Of a stretch of DNA of 22,459 bases, positions 8,095 to 15,945 are shown piece after piece (within the stretch, counting starts at the first letter, position 1; each line of letters opens with the position of its first letter). The notes under the pieces were generated by a model. It was not told the origin of the DNA. It searched no databases and was given only the letters and a program-made list of their open reading frames with translations. Source of the DNA: JANJWP01 sp964540725 (GTDB lineage Bacteria > Patescibacteriota > Gracilibacteria > BD1-5 > UBA2023); the NCBI GenBank assembly GCA_964540725.1, contig CAZINU010000015.1, forward strand, positions 1 to 22,459, read 5' to 3'. A program made the position numbers and the translations under genes.

Positions 8095-9822
8095 CTATAG
8101 TACCCAGATTCTTTCATAAAACGTTTTCGCCAAATCTTCTCACCGCTTCTTAATGTCAGGGTCCGTCCAAATTGCTCGTTTTCCATAATCCCTAACGAAT
8201 TCCATGACGCACTTTAACTCTGATTCTCAATATTTTGTTATTTTGATTGATAATTCCGCATCCTCACATTCATTATTCAGTGCCCTATCAAGGGGGATAA
8301 GATTACCAATGGTATTCTTATGTGTAGAAACCGCATTTTTCGAAAGTATGTGCTCCAAGGTGATAAAATCGGTCCTAAGTTCAGAAGTTGATCTTAAGAA
8401 GCACTCCTGTTTTCTGAAAATGTATTGCAATAATGGCTTGTCTTCCCCGTAATCGAGTTGCAATAATTTTTCTTTGAAAGTCTCAAAATTTGGAATCTTT
8501 CATTTAAGATCGGCAATCAGTCTATCTAGTATTGCCAATACGGTATTTTTATCCGTTGCTTGCCTGATTTCCCTGGCAGAACTAGAGTATTTACTTTCGA
8601 GTCAAGAAGCCCTGGAAGAACAAATTGCCGTAAAAATAAAATGAAACGATTCAAGTTTTTCAAGATAAGAAATAAGTTTTCCGAGTTCGATTTTTCCATT
8701 ATTTCTTGCAAATAACAATGCCAATAACAGGGAACGAATTTGCGTTACTTTAAAAAGCCTAAAAGTTAATAATTTTTCATAAATTGGTTTCTGTTCTTGT
8801 TGTGGCCAGTCAAGCTCCAAAGGATTTACGATGCGATTGTAAAGTTTTGAATTTTCAACGAGTTCATCTAAAAAACTCTCTTGGTTGATCAATTTTAATT
8901 TCTCAAGTTTTTTGTAAGACCGATATAGCTTGTCTTCACTAACAAAACCGTACCTAGATAGCCAAAAATGTCGAAAAAATACGTCAATGTCAATCATTTC
9001 ATTACGACTTGCGAACGCCTCCCTAATAAGTTTCCACTTGGTTTTTGCAAAATCATCTGGATGGGTAGTTTTCAATGATCTGAATATATCATTCTTAATC
9101 AGGTCAACCGCGGAAAGGCTCATTCCACGAGCATTCAAAGTTTCAAATATCATATAAGCGTCCTCTTCATTTCTCACGACGATATATATGACTTTTAGAT
9201 TATGAAGAATTTGATCTCTGATGGACGACAATATGGATAAATATTTCATATCCATATTGTCTCAGGAGATCGAATCAAAATCCTTAAACCCCCGTATAAC
9301 CTCCTTGAAAGACAGTCTTTTAAGATATTCGTCATAACACAACCTAAGTATCTTCTCCTCTTCGCTAGATTCACTGCTCGGAGCCTTTTCGTAAGACTGA
9401 ATATTTTGTTGAAAAAAAGGTTTTGGAGTCTCGTTGACGAGTTTAAAGAATGGCTTCGATTCATCATCTTTGCCCTCAATATAATTTTCATAAATCCCCT
9501 TTGCCAAATCATCTTTTCCGATATGCCTTAAAGTTTCAACAAGTGCCGACATCAATATGACAAGGGATGTCAATCTCTGTTGTCAGTCAACAACCTGCAT
9601 TTCAAAGGATTTTTCCTCACCTATAAGAACTAAGGATCCAATAAAATATTCCTGATTTTTACAAATCCCATCCTGTACGCTAATATTGGACAGTATGTCA
9701 TCCCACAAGGAAATCATATGATCCTTTTCCCACGAATATTCTCTTTGAAAACGTGGAATCGTGTATTTCTTCTTTTCTGAAAACAGATTGCCAATCGTCT
9801 TTGTGTAGGCGTTTAGATCCAT
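8095..9822 (-). CDS. DUF262-DUF1524 protein (GmrSD-type defence nuclease family)
   Basis: Family members are often anti-phage nucleases or restriction enzymes that recognise modified DNA; here the target is unknown. The 575-residue product has an N-terminal DUF262 domain with IPRFQREYSW (about 22-31) and DGQQR (79-83), and a C-terminal DUF1524 region with LEHIL (H491) and a later IGNLIPLD, matching the HNH-like nuclease signature. Six TGA codons are read as Gly (at 9585, 9264, 8604, 8502, 8229 and 8142). The first is the G of DGQQR, which is invariant in the family. The gene is clearly lower in GC than its neighbours. It lies between the phage ATPase gene and the recombinase gene with its own promoter, the position of an accessory cargo gene, so superinfection exclusion is a plausible role. 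Confidence 0.88.
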
Positions 9823-9851
9823 TTAGGGGGGATTGTTACAAATTGCGATAC

Positions 9852-9878
9852 ATTTTACCTATAAAATGAAATACGCAA
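9852..9878 (-). promoter_or_regulatory. Promoter of the DUF262 gene
   Basis: Minus-strand TTGCGT (9878-9873) and TAAAAT (9857-9852) are separated by 15 bp, about 30 nt upstream of ATG 9822. The leader ends in CAATCCCCCCTAA. Confidence 0.45.
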
Positions 9879-9888
9879 TTCAATAACA

Positions 9889-9923
9889 ACCCCGGGCCCG
9901 GCTAAAGCCGGGGCCACGGGGTT
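9889..9923 (-). terminator. Terminator closing the phage structural operon
   Basis: A strong GC-rich hairpin (CCCCGGC-TTTA-GCCGGG core extended by CCCCG/CGGGG) begins at the stop codon of the ATPase gene. The minus strand continues TTGTTATTG. It isolates the structural operon from the DUF262 gene. Confidence 0.75.
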
Positions 9924-10821
9924 AGGAGATTTCCGGTTCGGAACGCTTCAGACGGATTTTCGGAAGGAAGCGGGTGAGACGGGATAGTCCGACGGACAGG
10001 GGAACCTTCTCTTTCGGGGCCTTTTCGGCGACGATCCGGTAGATGGACCCGGGCTCGTAACAGTCTTCCGACGGGTCGATGAGCTCGACGGTGGAGTAGT
10101 CGTAATTCGGGTAATAGGGGTAGAAGTTGACGTTGAACTTGGTGCCGACGAGGTCGGCCTTTTCGAAGTCCATTTCCTCCGGATTGGGGAAGTAGTATTT
10201 CTTAGCCCATCGGAAGAACCCGAGGCCCTTGTAGTACTTCACGTAGTACGTGGCGAGACGGCGGATCTTCACGTCGAGCTCGAGGGGGCTCTGGACGACG
10301 GCGAGGAAGAGGAGCTTGAGTTTTCGGGGCTGGTAGAACACCTTCAGGAGCGCTTTGAACTTGCCGGAGAAATTGTCCTTGAACTCGCGGGGGTTGAAGT
10401 AAACCGAGGCTTCGTCGAGGGCGAAGCAGAATTCGGCGCCGGGGCGGAGGTCGGGGTATTTCGCCCGGAACGCGGCGGCCCTTTCCTCGTACGCGGGCAG
10501 GCGCCAGGGCTTCAGCTTGAACAGCTTGTGCCGGTCCGGCCAGCACGTGACGTACCGGTGGTAGTCGTAGATGTCGTCCAGGACGGCCATGACGTCGTGG
10601 GCGGATTGCACCTGGACGTGGGTGTACCCGGTGTAGTAGTTCGAGACGTTCACCTGGTGCCTGCCGGCGATTTTCAGGAAGTGGGTGACGTTCTGCGTCT
10701 TTCCGGAACCGAACTCGCCCATGACGACTTCGAAGCCGTAGCGGTCGCGCTTGAAGAAAGCCACCGCTAACGGGATGAGCAGGAGGTAGACGGAAACGAG
10801 AAGGATGATTTCGACGGACAT
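9922..10821 (-). CDS. zot: Zot-domain ATPase, filamentous phage pI-like assembly protein
   Basis: Drives extrusion of filamentous phage through the membrane, using ATP to swap ssDNA-binding protein for coat protein. The 299-residue product has a Walker A motif GEFGSGKT (35-42) and a Walker B-like hydrophobic stretch FCFALDEA (131-138), then a Zot-type body (FYQPRKLKLLFLAVVQSP). One membrane helix lies at the extreme N-terminus (about 3-22), whereas M13 pI has it after the ATPase domain. The C-terminus is short and basic with no obvious extracytoplasmic domain. It is the last gene of the operon, 16 nt after the pVI-like gene, and is followed by a terminator. No in-frame TGA. Start ATG 10821 follows a run of C residues. 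Confidence 0.9.
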   Translation of the reverse strand: MSVEIILLVSVYLLLIPLAVAFFKRDRYGFEVVMGEFGSGKTQNVTHFLKIAGRHQVNVSNYYTGYTHVQVQSAHDVMAVLDDIYDYHRYVTCWPDRHKLFKLKPWRLPAYEERAAAFRAKYPDLRPGAEFCFALDEASVYFNPREFKDNFSGKFKALLKVFYQPRKLKLLFLAVVQSPLELDVKIRRLATYYVKYYKGLGFFRWAKKYYFPNPEEMDFEKADLVGTKFNVNFYPYYPNYDYSTVELIDPSEDCYEPGSIYRIVAEKAPKEKVPLSVGLSRLTRFLPKIRLKRSEPEIS

Positions 10822-10837
10822 GGGAGAAGGGGGGGGG

Positions 10838-11293
10838 TTACTTCTTAAGGGCGGAAATGCCGACGGGTCCGGACGGCGAGGCCGACGGAACCGGTACGGC
10901 GGCGCCGACGGAATCGCCGAGGAAAACGCCGAGCCGGACGATCCAAAAGACGAGGATGCCGAAGTACGCGTTCACGATGAGCGCGACCGTTTCGACGGTC
11001 ACGAACGGGGCGAGGCCGGCGGTGAGGAGGGCGGAGGCGTGGTACAGGACGAAGGCGATGAGCGTGGAAACGAGATTGAGGACGAGGAGAATGCCGCCGA
11101 AGAAGAGCATGAGCGGAAGCCAGCGGAAGAGGAACGAGGCCGCGAACATCCCCCAGGTCCAAAGCCTCGAACCGAAAGACGACGCAAGGGAGGCGGCAAA
11201 GGCCCCGACCGTTCAGAAGACCGTCCCGATCTTTCAGAGGAGCGGGCCGAGCCTCCCGAAGAGGGCGACGACGAGGCGGATGAGTGCGGGCAT
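10838..11293 (-). CDS. pVI-like multi-pass minor coat protein
   Basis: The 151-residue protein has several hydrophobic segments: one near 28-45, a long pair about 49-85 (MFAASFLFRWLPLMLFFGGILLVLNL...) and one or two more near 90-130. It resembles filamentous phage pVI/DUF2523-type proteins in size, hydrophobicity and position between the pIII-like and pI-like genes, but no diagnostic motif exists. Two TGA codons (11236-11234 and 11215-11213) are read as Gly, giving PLLGKIGTVFGTVG. A Trp reading would also look acceptable here, so these two sites alone do not decide the code. The gene starts 8 nt after the pIII-like stop, in the leader CAATCCCC. Confidence 0.78.
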
Positions 11294-11301
11294 GGGGATT
11301 G

Positions 11302-14067
11302 TTAGTTAAAACGTAAGGAACGGACGAACAGCGCGACGGCGAGGCTTCCGAAGACGAGGAGGAACAGGTAGTCGAAGAATCCCATCTTCCCGTACTGGAA
11401 GCCGGAAAAATGCTTGGCGTCGTCGAGCTTCTTAAGGGAAGACTGGTACCGGATTTCGACGACGGAACCGAGGATGCAGACTTTCGAACCTTCCGGGAAG
11501 GTTCATACGGTATTGAGAACCGCGCCGAGGTTGTTGACCGGGGCCGTGACGAACGCGAACGCGCGGTCGACGTGGGGGACGACGTTGTCCTGGACCCATT
11601 CGAGCGGGATGACGCCGGAAGCCGAGAGGGTGACGGCGAACGGCTGGCCGTCGGAGTAGTACGCGAAGGATCCGTCGGGATTGAACATGTCGCAGAACCC
11701 GGAGGCGGTACGGTCGCCGACGAGCGCGACCCCGGAGAACGAACCGGCCTTGCCGCCGGATCCGAAGGAAACCGACGCGGAACCGGTACCGATCGCGCCG
11801 AGATTGGAGATGTCGTACCCGGTACCGAAAGAGGTTTCGCCGGAGAACGAGATTTCGCCGAGGCCGGACGTCCCGTCGTCGACGCCGGAACCCGTGAGGG
11901 CGTCCTTCATGCCGGAGAGGGAACCGCCCAAGGAGTCGATTTTTTCGCCGATTCAAGAGACGGCGGAGGAAACGGCGTCGCCCAAGGAAGAGACGGCGGA
12001 AGAAACGCCGTCGGCAATGCCTTGGAGTTTGTCGGATACGGTGCCGGAACCGAAGATGCCCGACCAAAAGCCAGTATCGGTACCGCCGCCCCCGGAAGTC
12101 GAGCCGGTGACGGTGACGTTGACCGTCGGGGATTGGACGTTGATGGTAGGGTTGACGTTGACGTTGACCGGGTTAGTCTGGATGACCGTTCCGGAACCGA
12201 TGGGGGTCGGATAATGCGAAGGTTCGTACACGTAGGGGGCGTCTTCGTCGGTGGGGCGGCAGTAGTCGCCGACGACGGCGCAGGAGTAGTCCCCGGAAAC
12301 GGCCTTGCCGCAGGAATTGGCGGAAGACCACTGGCAGGAGCGGCCGGGGTCGGCGCAGGCGTATTTGAGGACGGTGGCGGAACTCGGGGAGGTGTAGACG
12401 AGCTTGAGCTTTCAGAACGCCATGATTTTGGACGTATCGGAAACGCTCTTGGTGAAATGGACGTAGAAGCGTTTCGTCTTGCTCGGGAAGGTGTAGCCGT
12501 ACACGGAACCCGTAGGAGCGAGCGAGGCGTTCGGGGTAACGAGCGCGTAGTTCCCGTCCTTGTCGAGGTACCCGATTTTCGAGAGGGTGTAGGAAACCTT
12601 GTTCGGGTCGGAGGCGACCGAGGAATTGTCGACGGTGAAGGTGGATACCGGGGTTTCGGACTTGAAGTAGAAGAAGGCCGAATTGTCGTAAGTGACGGAT
12701 TCCGCCGGGTCTTGGAGGTCGAGGATGCGGTCGGGATTCGGGAGGTTGTTTTCGAGCGGGGTCTTGTTTATCGGGAAGGACGAATAGAAACCGAAAATCC
12801 CGGAATCGGCCCAGTAACCGGCGAAGTTCTTCGCGTCGAGGACGGTACCGGTGAAACCGTTGTTGAGCAAGGTGTTGGTGTAGGAGCCCAAGGGGTTGTC
12901 GACGTACTGGGCGGAACACGTCTGGCCGGCGGAAACGAACGGGGCGATGCCGAACGGGACGGGGCCGGCGTCGTTCCAACGGTATTCCGTATTCGGAACC
13001 CAGTCGTGGAGGTACGGGACGACGGAATTGCCACAGAGCGTGCCGGCGGGGTCTGGAACGGCGGCGGGGCTCTGGCAGACGTAGGTGCCGGAACCGGATA
13101 GGCCGCACACGTTGTAGCCGGCGTTCGTGCAGTTCGTATCGAATTTGGAACCCGCGAACCACATGACGGGGTTTTCGTAGGCGCGGCCCTGGTTGCGGAT
13201 ATTCGCGCCGGAAACCGCAGTGAAGTCGCCGCCGTCTATCCATACGGAATAGTCGGTGGAGAGGTAACGCATCTTGACCGTCTGGGAAACGTTCGCGTTG
13301 ACGTTCTGGACGAGGGCCATCGACTTGTTGTATTCGACGCCGTTGAACTTGGCCGTGAAGAGGAACGACGGGTAGTACCCGGAATACGATTCGGTATTCT
13401 GGGAAGCGCCGTCGTAATTGAGGCGGTGGACGTAATTGTCCGCGCCGAGGTAGTACCACGAGCCGGGACGGCCGACGTCCGTTTCCGAATCGCCGGAATT
13501 CGGGACGACGTACACGGGAAGGAGCGGGTGGCGCATGTATCCTCCGTTGTCCGTATACTGGGTATTGTTCTGGGTAACGAACGTCGAGAAACCGGAAGGC
13601 TTGGGGACGAACCCGACGTAGGAAAGGGCGCCGGTATAGCCGACGGAATACTTGTCGAGGTTGGAGCCGTTGGAGCGCAGGACGACGTTCATGTACGGGT
13701 CGTAGAAGTCGTTCCCGGCGGAAAGGAGGGTATAGGCCCCGGAAACGGGATTGAAGAGGAAATTGGCGACGAAATCCCCGCCGGAACGCTCTTGGAAGGT
13801 AGCGCCCCAGACCATGCCGTTCGGGAGTTCGTAGGAATTGACGGTGTCGCCGTAGTACGAATTCGTATTGGTGTTCATAATGGTCGTACAAGGCCCGCCC
13901 ATATACGAAAGTTGTACTGGATTCGTATTGCAGTACGTAAAACGGTTCGTAGGGGCCCCGTTCGCCTGGACGTTGTTCGGGGTCGGGGAGGCGACCGATT
14001 GGAACGCGAGGGCGGAAGGAGCCGAGAGGAGGGCGACGGCGGCGAGGGCCGAAATGAACTTGCGCAC
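11302..14067 (-). CDS. pIII-like adsorption protein, 921 residues
   Basis: Likely sits at the virion tip and binds the host receptor. It has a signal peptide (KFISALAAVALLSAPSALA), a long beta-rich, Asn/Tyr/Ser-rich domain (about 22-550), a Cys-containing part, a VNVNPTINVQ segment and Gly-rich linkers (GSTSGGGG), then a helical section and a C-terminal membrane anchor (FFDYLFLLVFGSLAVALFVRSLRFN). This order of signal, receptor domain, Gly linker and C-terminal anchor matches M13 pIII, though it is about twice as long. Three TGA codons (12414, 11955, 11505) are read as Gly; without them the anchor would be lost. Start is GTG 14067, 2 nt after the preceding stop, suggesting translational coupling. 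Function rests on position and architecture, not sequence identity. Confidence 0.82.
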
Positions 14068-14069
14068 GG

Positions 14070-14441
14070 CTAGGAAGGTTTACGAAATAGGTTGCGTCCG
14101 AACTTGAACGAGACGACGGAGAGGTGGTAGAATCCGACGGAAAAGAGAAGGAACGCGAAGAGCCACACGAGGAGGGAGATGTAGGTTTCCACGGAGACGT
14201 ACGTGACGCCGTCCTTTTGGAACGTGAGGGGAACGTACGAGCCGGAGAGCGACGAGTGGTCGGCGTTTTGCACGGATCCGGAGAACGAGACGGAAAGGTT
14301 CGTCGGGGGAAGTTCGCAATCCAGGTTCTCGATGACGTACCCGACGGTTCCCGAATACGAACAGTTCCCGAGCTGGTACGCCGAAACCGACGCCGGGAGG
14401 GCGAAGAGGAACGGGAGCGTCGCGAAGAAGATTTTCCGCAT
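14070..14441 (-). CDS. Exported single-pass membrane protein, possible minor coat protein
   Basis: The 123-residue product has a signal peptide (MRKIFFATLPFLFALPASVSA), a short exported domain with two cysteines (NCSYSG and LDCELP), and one strong membrane helix near the C-terminus (about 88-112), ending in a basic tail (KFGRNLFRKPS). The layout resembles an enlarged coat protein, and it lies between the coat and pIII-like genes. I cannot assign it to an M13 gene. The start ATG 14441 directly follows the stop of the small gene before it; the frame is open further upstream, but those residues are Arg/Pro-rich and overlap that gene. Confidence 0.75.
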   Translation of the reverse strand: MRKIFFATLPFLFALPASVSAYQLGNCSYSGTVGYVIENLDCELPPTNLSVSFSGSVQNADHSSLSGSYVPLTFQKDGVTYVSVETYISLLVWLFAFLLFSVGFYHLSVVSFKFGRNLFRKPS

Positions 14442-14443
14442 GG

Positions 14444-14605
14444 CTACTTGTGGGAAGGGGACAGGGACGTGAGGAACCCGAGGAACACGAGGGACGAGAA
14501 CCAGGCGACGAGCCCCGGGTAGACGTGCCAAACCGCCCCGGACGTGAGGACGAACGGGGTGGAGAACGCGTACGCGAGGAATGCCTGGTCGAATCCGAGG
14601 AACAT
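14444..14605 (-). CDS. Tiny membrane protein, pVII/pIX-like candidate
   Basis: The 53-residue product (MFLGFDQAFLAYAFS...) is hydrophobic with one or two membrane helices and ends in SLSPSHK. M13 virions carry two similarly tiny end-cap proteins, pVII and pIX, which makes this the natural candidate, but the family has no usable signature. I chose ATG 14605 over an upstream TTG (14641) because the leader TTACCCGCTTCCAGCCCC resembles those of the neighbouring genes. Confidence 0.65.
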   Translation of the reverse strand: MFLGFDQAFLAYAFSTPFVLTSGAVWHVYPGLVAWFSSLVFLGFLTSLSPSHK

Positions 14606-14645
14606 GGGGCTGGAAGCGGGTAAGAGTGCGTTGACAAGCAACCGA

Positions 14646-14666
14646 GAGCCCCCGCGCGGGGGACTC
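14646..14666 (-). terminator. Hairpin directly after the major coat gene
   Basis: GAGTCCCCCG-C-GCGGGGGCTC folds into a strong stem on the minus strand 13 nt after the coat stop codon, followed by TCTCGGTTGCTTG. M13 has a terminator at the same place, behind gene VIII, which keeps coat mRNA far above downstream mRNA. The T tract is weak, so partial termination is more likely than complete. Confidence 0.55.
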
Positions 14667-14678
14667 CACGGGCGCCGG

Positions 14679-14945
14679 TTAGCGCCGACGGGCGAGGCCC
14701 ATGAGGAACCCGAGAGCCATGAAGACTCCGGAAACCGTCAGGATGGCCACCCAGTGGTTGAAGAAGATGTCGAGGGTGTTCGAACCTTGGTTCGTGATAA
14801 CCTCGTTCACCTTGGCGACTTCCGCCGGATCTTCGGAAATGCGTCCGCTGGCACTCAATTCGGCGGCGAAAGTGGACTGCACGCCGGAGAGGGCGGCGAC
14901 TCCGATCGCGGTGGCGACCAAGAGCTTGGATTTGAACCCGGCCAT
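14679..14945 (-). CDS. Major coat protein, pVIII-like
   Basis: Forms the helical sheath of the filamentous virion. The 88-residue precursor has a signal peptide of about 27 residues ending in STFA, then a mature protein of about 61 residues starting AELSASG. The mature part has an acidic amphipathic N-terminal region, one membrane helix (WVAILTVSGVFMALGFLMG) and a basic end (ARRR) that would contact DNA. This is the same plan as M13 pVIII, whose mature form also starts with AE. The leader TTACCCACCTTCCT precedes the ATG, and a terminator-like hairpin follows the stop. No in-frame TGA. Confidence 0.85.
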   Translation of the reverse strand: MAGFKSKLLVATAIGVAALSGVQSTFAAELSASGRISEDPAEVAKVNEVITNQGSNTLDIFFNHWVAILTVSGVFMALGFLMGLARRR

Positions 14946-15185
14946 AGGAAGGTGGGTAAGGAAGTAAGGGGAAGCTCGAAGCCTCCGGAGGAGAGGGGAC
15001 GCGGAACTGGGTACCGCGGCACCGAGCGTTCCGAACCCGGATGGGCGGCCGTCCCCGGTCCCCTCCGGAAACCACGAAAAAACGGGCCGATGCTCCGGAA
15101 AGGCGGAGGGCTGAATTGCCGCCGATCCGAGAGTGTCAGCCCGTTCGAATGAATGAACGCGGGTTTTACGCCCCCGGGGCGGCCG
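14946..15185 (-). other. Structured leader between the first gene and the coat gene
   Basis: No ATG-started frame exists on the minus strand here. The stretch contains a 7-bp stem GGGCTGA/TCAGCCC with a 21-nt loop (15108-15142), a smaller CTCCG/CGGAG hairpin beside it and GC-rich palindromes (CCGGAGG near 14985, GGTACC near 15010). It could be a coat mRNA leader, an mRNA processing site, or part of a phage replication or packaging signal. I cannot choose between these. Confidence 0.4.
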
Positions 15186-15485
15186 CTACTTGGCGGCGGG
15201 AGCTTCTTCTTCCGTCTTGGCTTTTCCGACGTACGCCTTGAGCATTTCGCGGAAGGTTTCTTCCGGGAAGGAGACAAACCGCCGGCGTTCGACGTAGGCG
15301 CGTTCGGCGTCCGACCATTCGCGGACGATCTTGATTATTTCGACCATCGGCATGACTTCGCCTTTGCGTTCGCCGTCCGGGACGGTGAAGAGGTAGGTCG
15401 AGAGCGAGACCGCTCCGCTTTCGCTTCGGTAGACGCGGTCGCGGGGAGCGCGGTCGGTCTTTTCGTTTTTGTTTTCCGCTGACAT
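15186..15485 (-). CDS. Small protein heading the phage operon, possible ssDNA-binding protein
   Basis: The 99-residue soluble protein has a beta-rich core (SGAVSLSTYLFTVPDGE ... MVEIIKIVREW), an aromatic and basic stretch (AYVERRRFVSF), a final helix and an acidic Ala-rich tail (TEEEAPAAK). It has no membrane segment or signal peptide. It is the first gene after the main phage promoter, the slot that gene V (ssDNA-binding protein) holds before the coat genes in M13. An acidic tail is common in ssDNA-binding proteins, so a gpV-like role is plausible but rests on position. The leader before ATG is CACCCAACCCCCGC. Confidence 0.75.
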   Translation of the reverse strand: MSAENKNEKTDRAPRDRVYRSESGAVSLSTYLFTVPDGERKGEVMPMVEIIKIVREWSDAERAYVERRRFVSFPEETFREMLKAYVGKAKTEEEAPAAK

Positions 15486-15567
15486 GCGGGGGTTGGGTGA
15501 AAAAAATAAAAAGGGACCCGCAAGGACTGAATCCCGACGTGACCCTTAGTTTCTTTTCTAGGTTATC

Positions 15568-15584
15568 CCGGAATGGTTCCGGGC
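15568..15584 (-). other. Hairpin in the 5' leader of the phage operon
   Basis: CCCGGAA-CCA-TTCCGGG is a perfect 7-bp stem in the roughly 180-nt untranslated leader between the promoter and ATG 15485. Filamentous phages use stable hairpins in their noncoding region for packaging or origin function, so this is a candidate, without further support. Confidence 0.35.
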
Positions 15585-15667
15585 CGCTGTCCGTGCATTG
15601 GTTTTTGTTTTACGCAAGGGGAGACGGAAGCGGAAGAAAGGGGCCGTCGTTCGTCCTTACGAGGGGT

Positions 15668-15695
15668 ATTATACTGAAAACATTCAAAATGCAAA
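15668..15695 (-). promoter_or_regulatory. Main promoter of the phage structural operon
   Basis: Minus-strand TTTGCA (15695-15690) and a consensus TATAAT (15673-15668) are separated by 16 bp. It is the best promoter match in the window and points into the structural genes. Confidence 0.7.
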
Positions 15696-15710
15696 CATTT
15701 TGCATGTTTT
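15677..15710. promoter_or_regulatory. Long palindromic operator over the phage promoter
   Basis: Two 15-bp arms, AAAACATTCAAAATG and CATTTTGCATGTTTT (one mismatch), flank the loop CAAA. It covers the -35 box and spacer of the structural promoter and reaches the stop codon of the small regulator gene next to it. A bound repressor would block polymerase. The recombinase promoter carries a related palindrome at 8017-8039. Confidence 0.65.
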
Positions 15711-15879
15711 AGTGCAAAGAACCGTTATTGTTCTTATAGTGCTGATAAAACCAAACAAGATGCTGGATCTTTTGCTCGTACGTTTTCAAATGAACGCCGG
15801 CAACTTGAATTTCCAAATTGTTTATAGATTCCAACGTTTCAGGCGACAATCTGACGCCTTGCGGTTTACTAACTGCCAT
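15709..15879 (-). CDS. 56-residue ribbon-helix-helix-like regulator
   Basis: The product reads MAVSKPQGVRLSPETLESIN, then NLEIQVAGVHLKTYEQKIQH and a final aromatic helix. A short beta-forming N-terminal segment (GVRLSPETL) followed by two helices is the plan of MetJ/Arc or CopG-type repressors. It is too short to be certain, and no profile search was possible. Its stop codon overlaps the palindrome of the structural promoter, so the likely role is phage repressor or autoregulator. A possible own promoter, TTGACT-16 bp-TATCCT, lies at about 15912-15939. There is no in-frame TGA, and the gene is AT-rich compared with the phage genes. Confidence 0.6.
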   Translation of the reverse strand: MAVSKPQGVRLSPETLESINNLEIQVAGVHLKTYEQKIQHLVWFYQHYKNNNGSLH

Positions 15880-15945
15880 ACAGCCCGTTTGAAAAATGTA
15901 TTACGAAGGGGAGGATAGCTGATTCGGGAGGGAAGTCAAAACGTA

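Noticed and set aside
10838..11293. UGA read as tryptophan (table 4)
   Set aside because: Trp would fit the two sites in this gene, but Gly is required at the motif positions elsewhere, and TGG is used for Trp throughout.
11410..13101. 563-codon plus-strand frame and a 572-codon minus-strand frame (12173-13891) over the pIII-like gene
   Set aside because: Both are Gly/Arg/Val- or Arg/Pro-rich shadow frames. The true frame has a signal peptide, Gly linkers and a membrane anchor once TGA is read as Gly.
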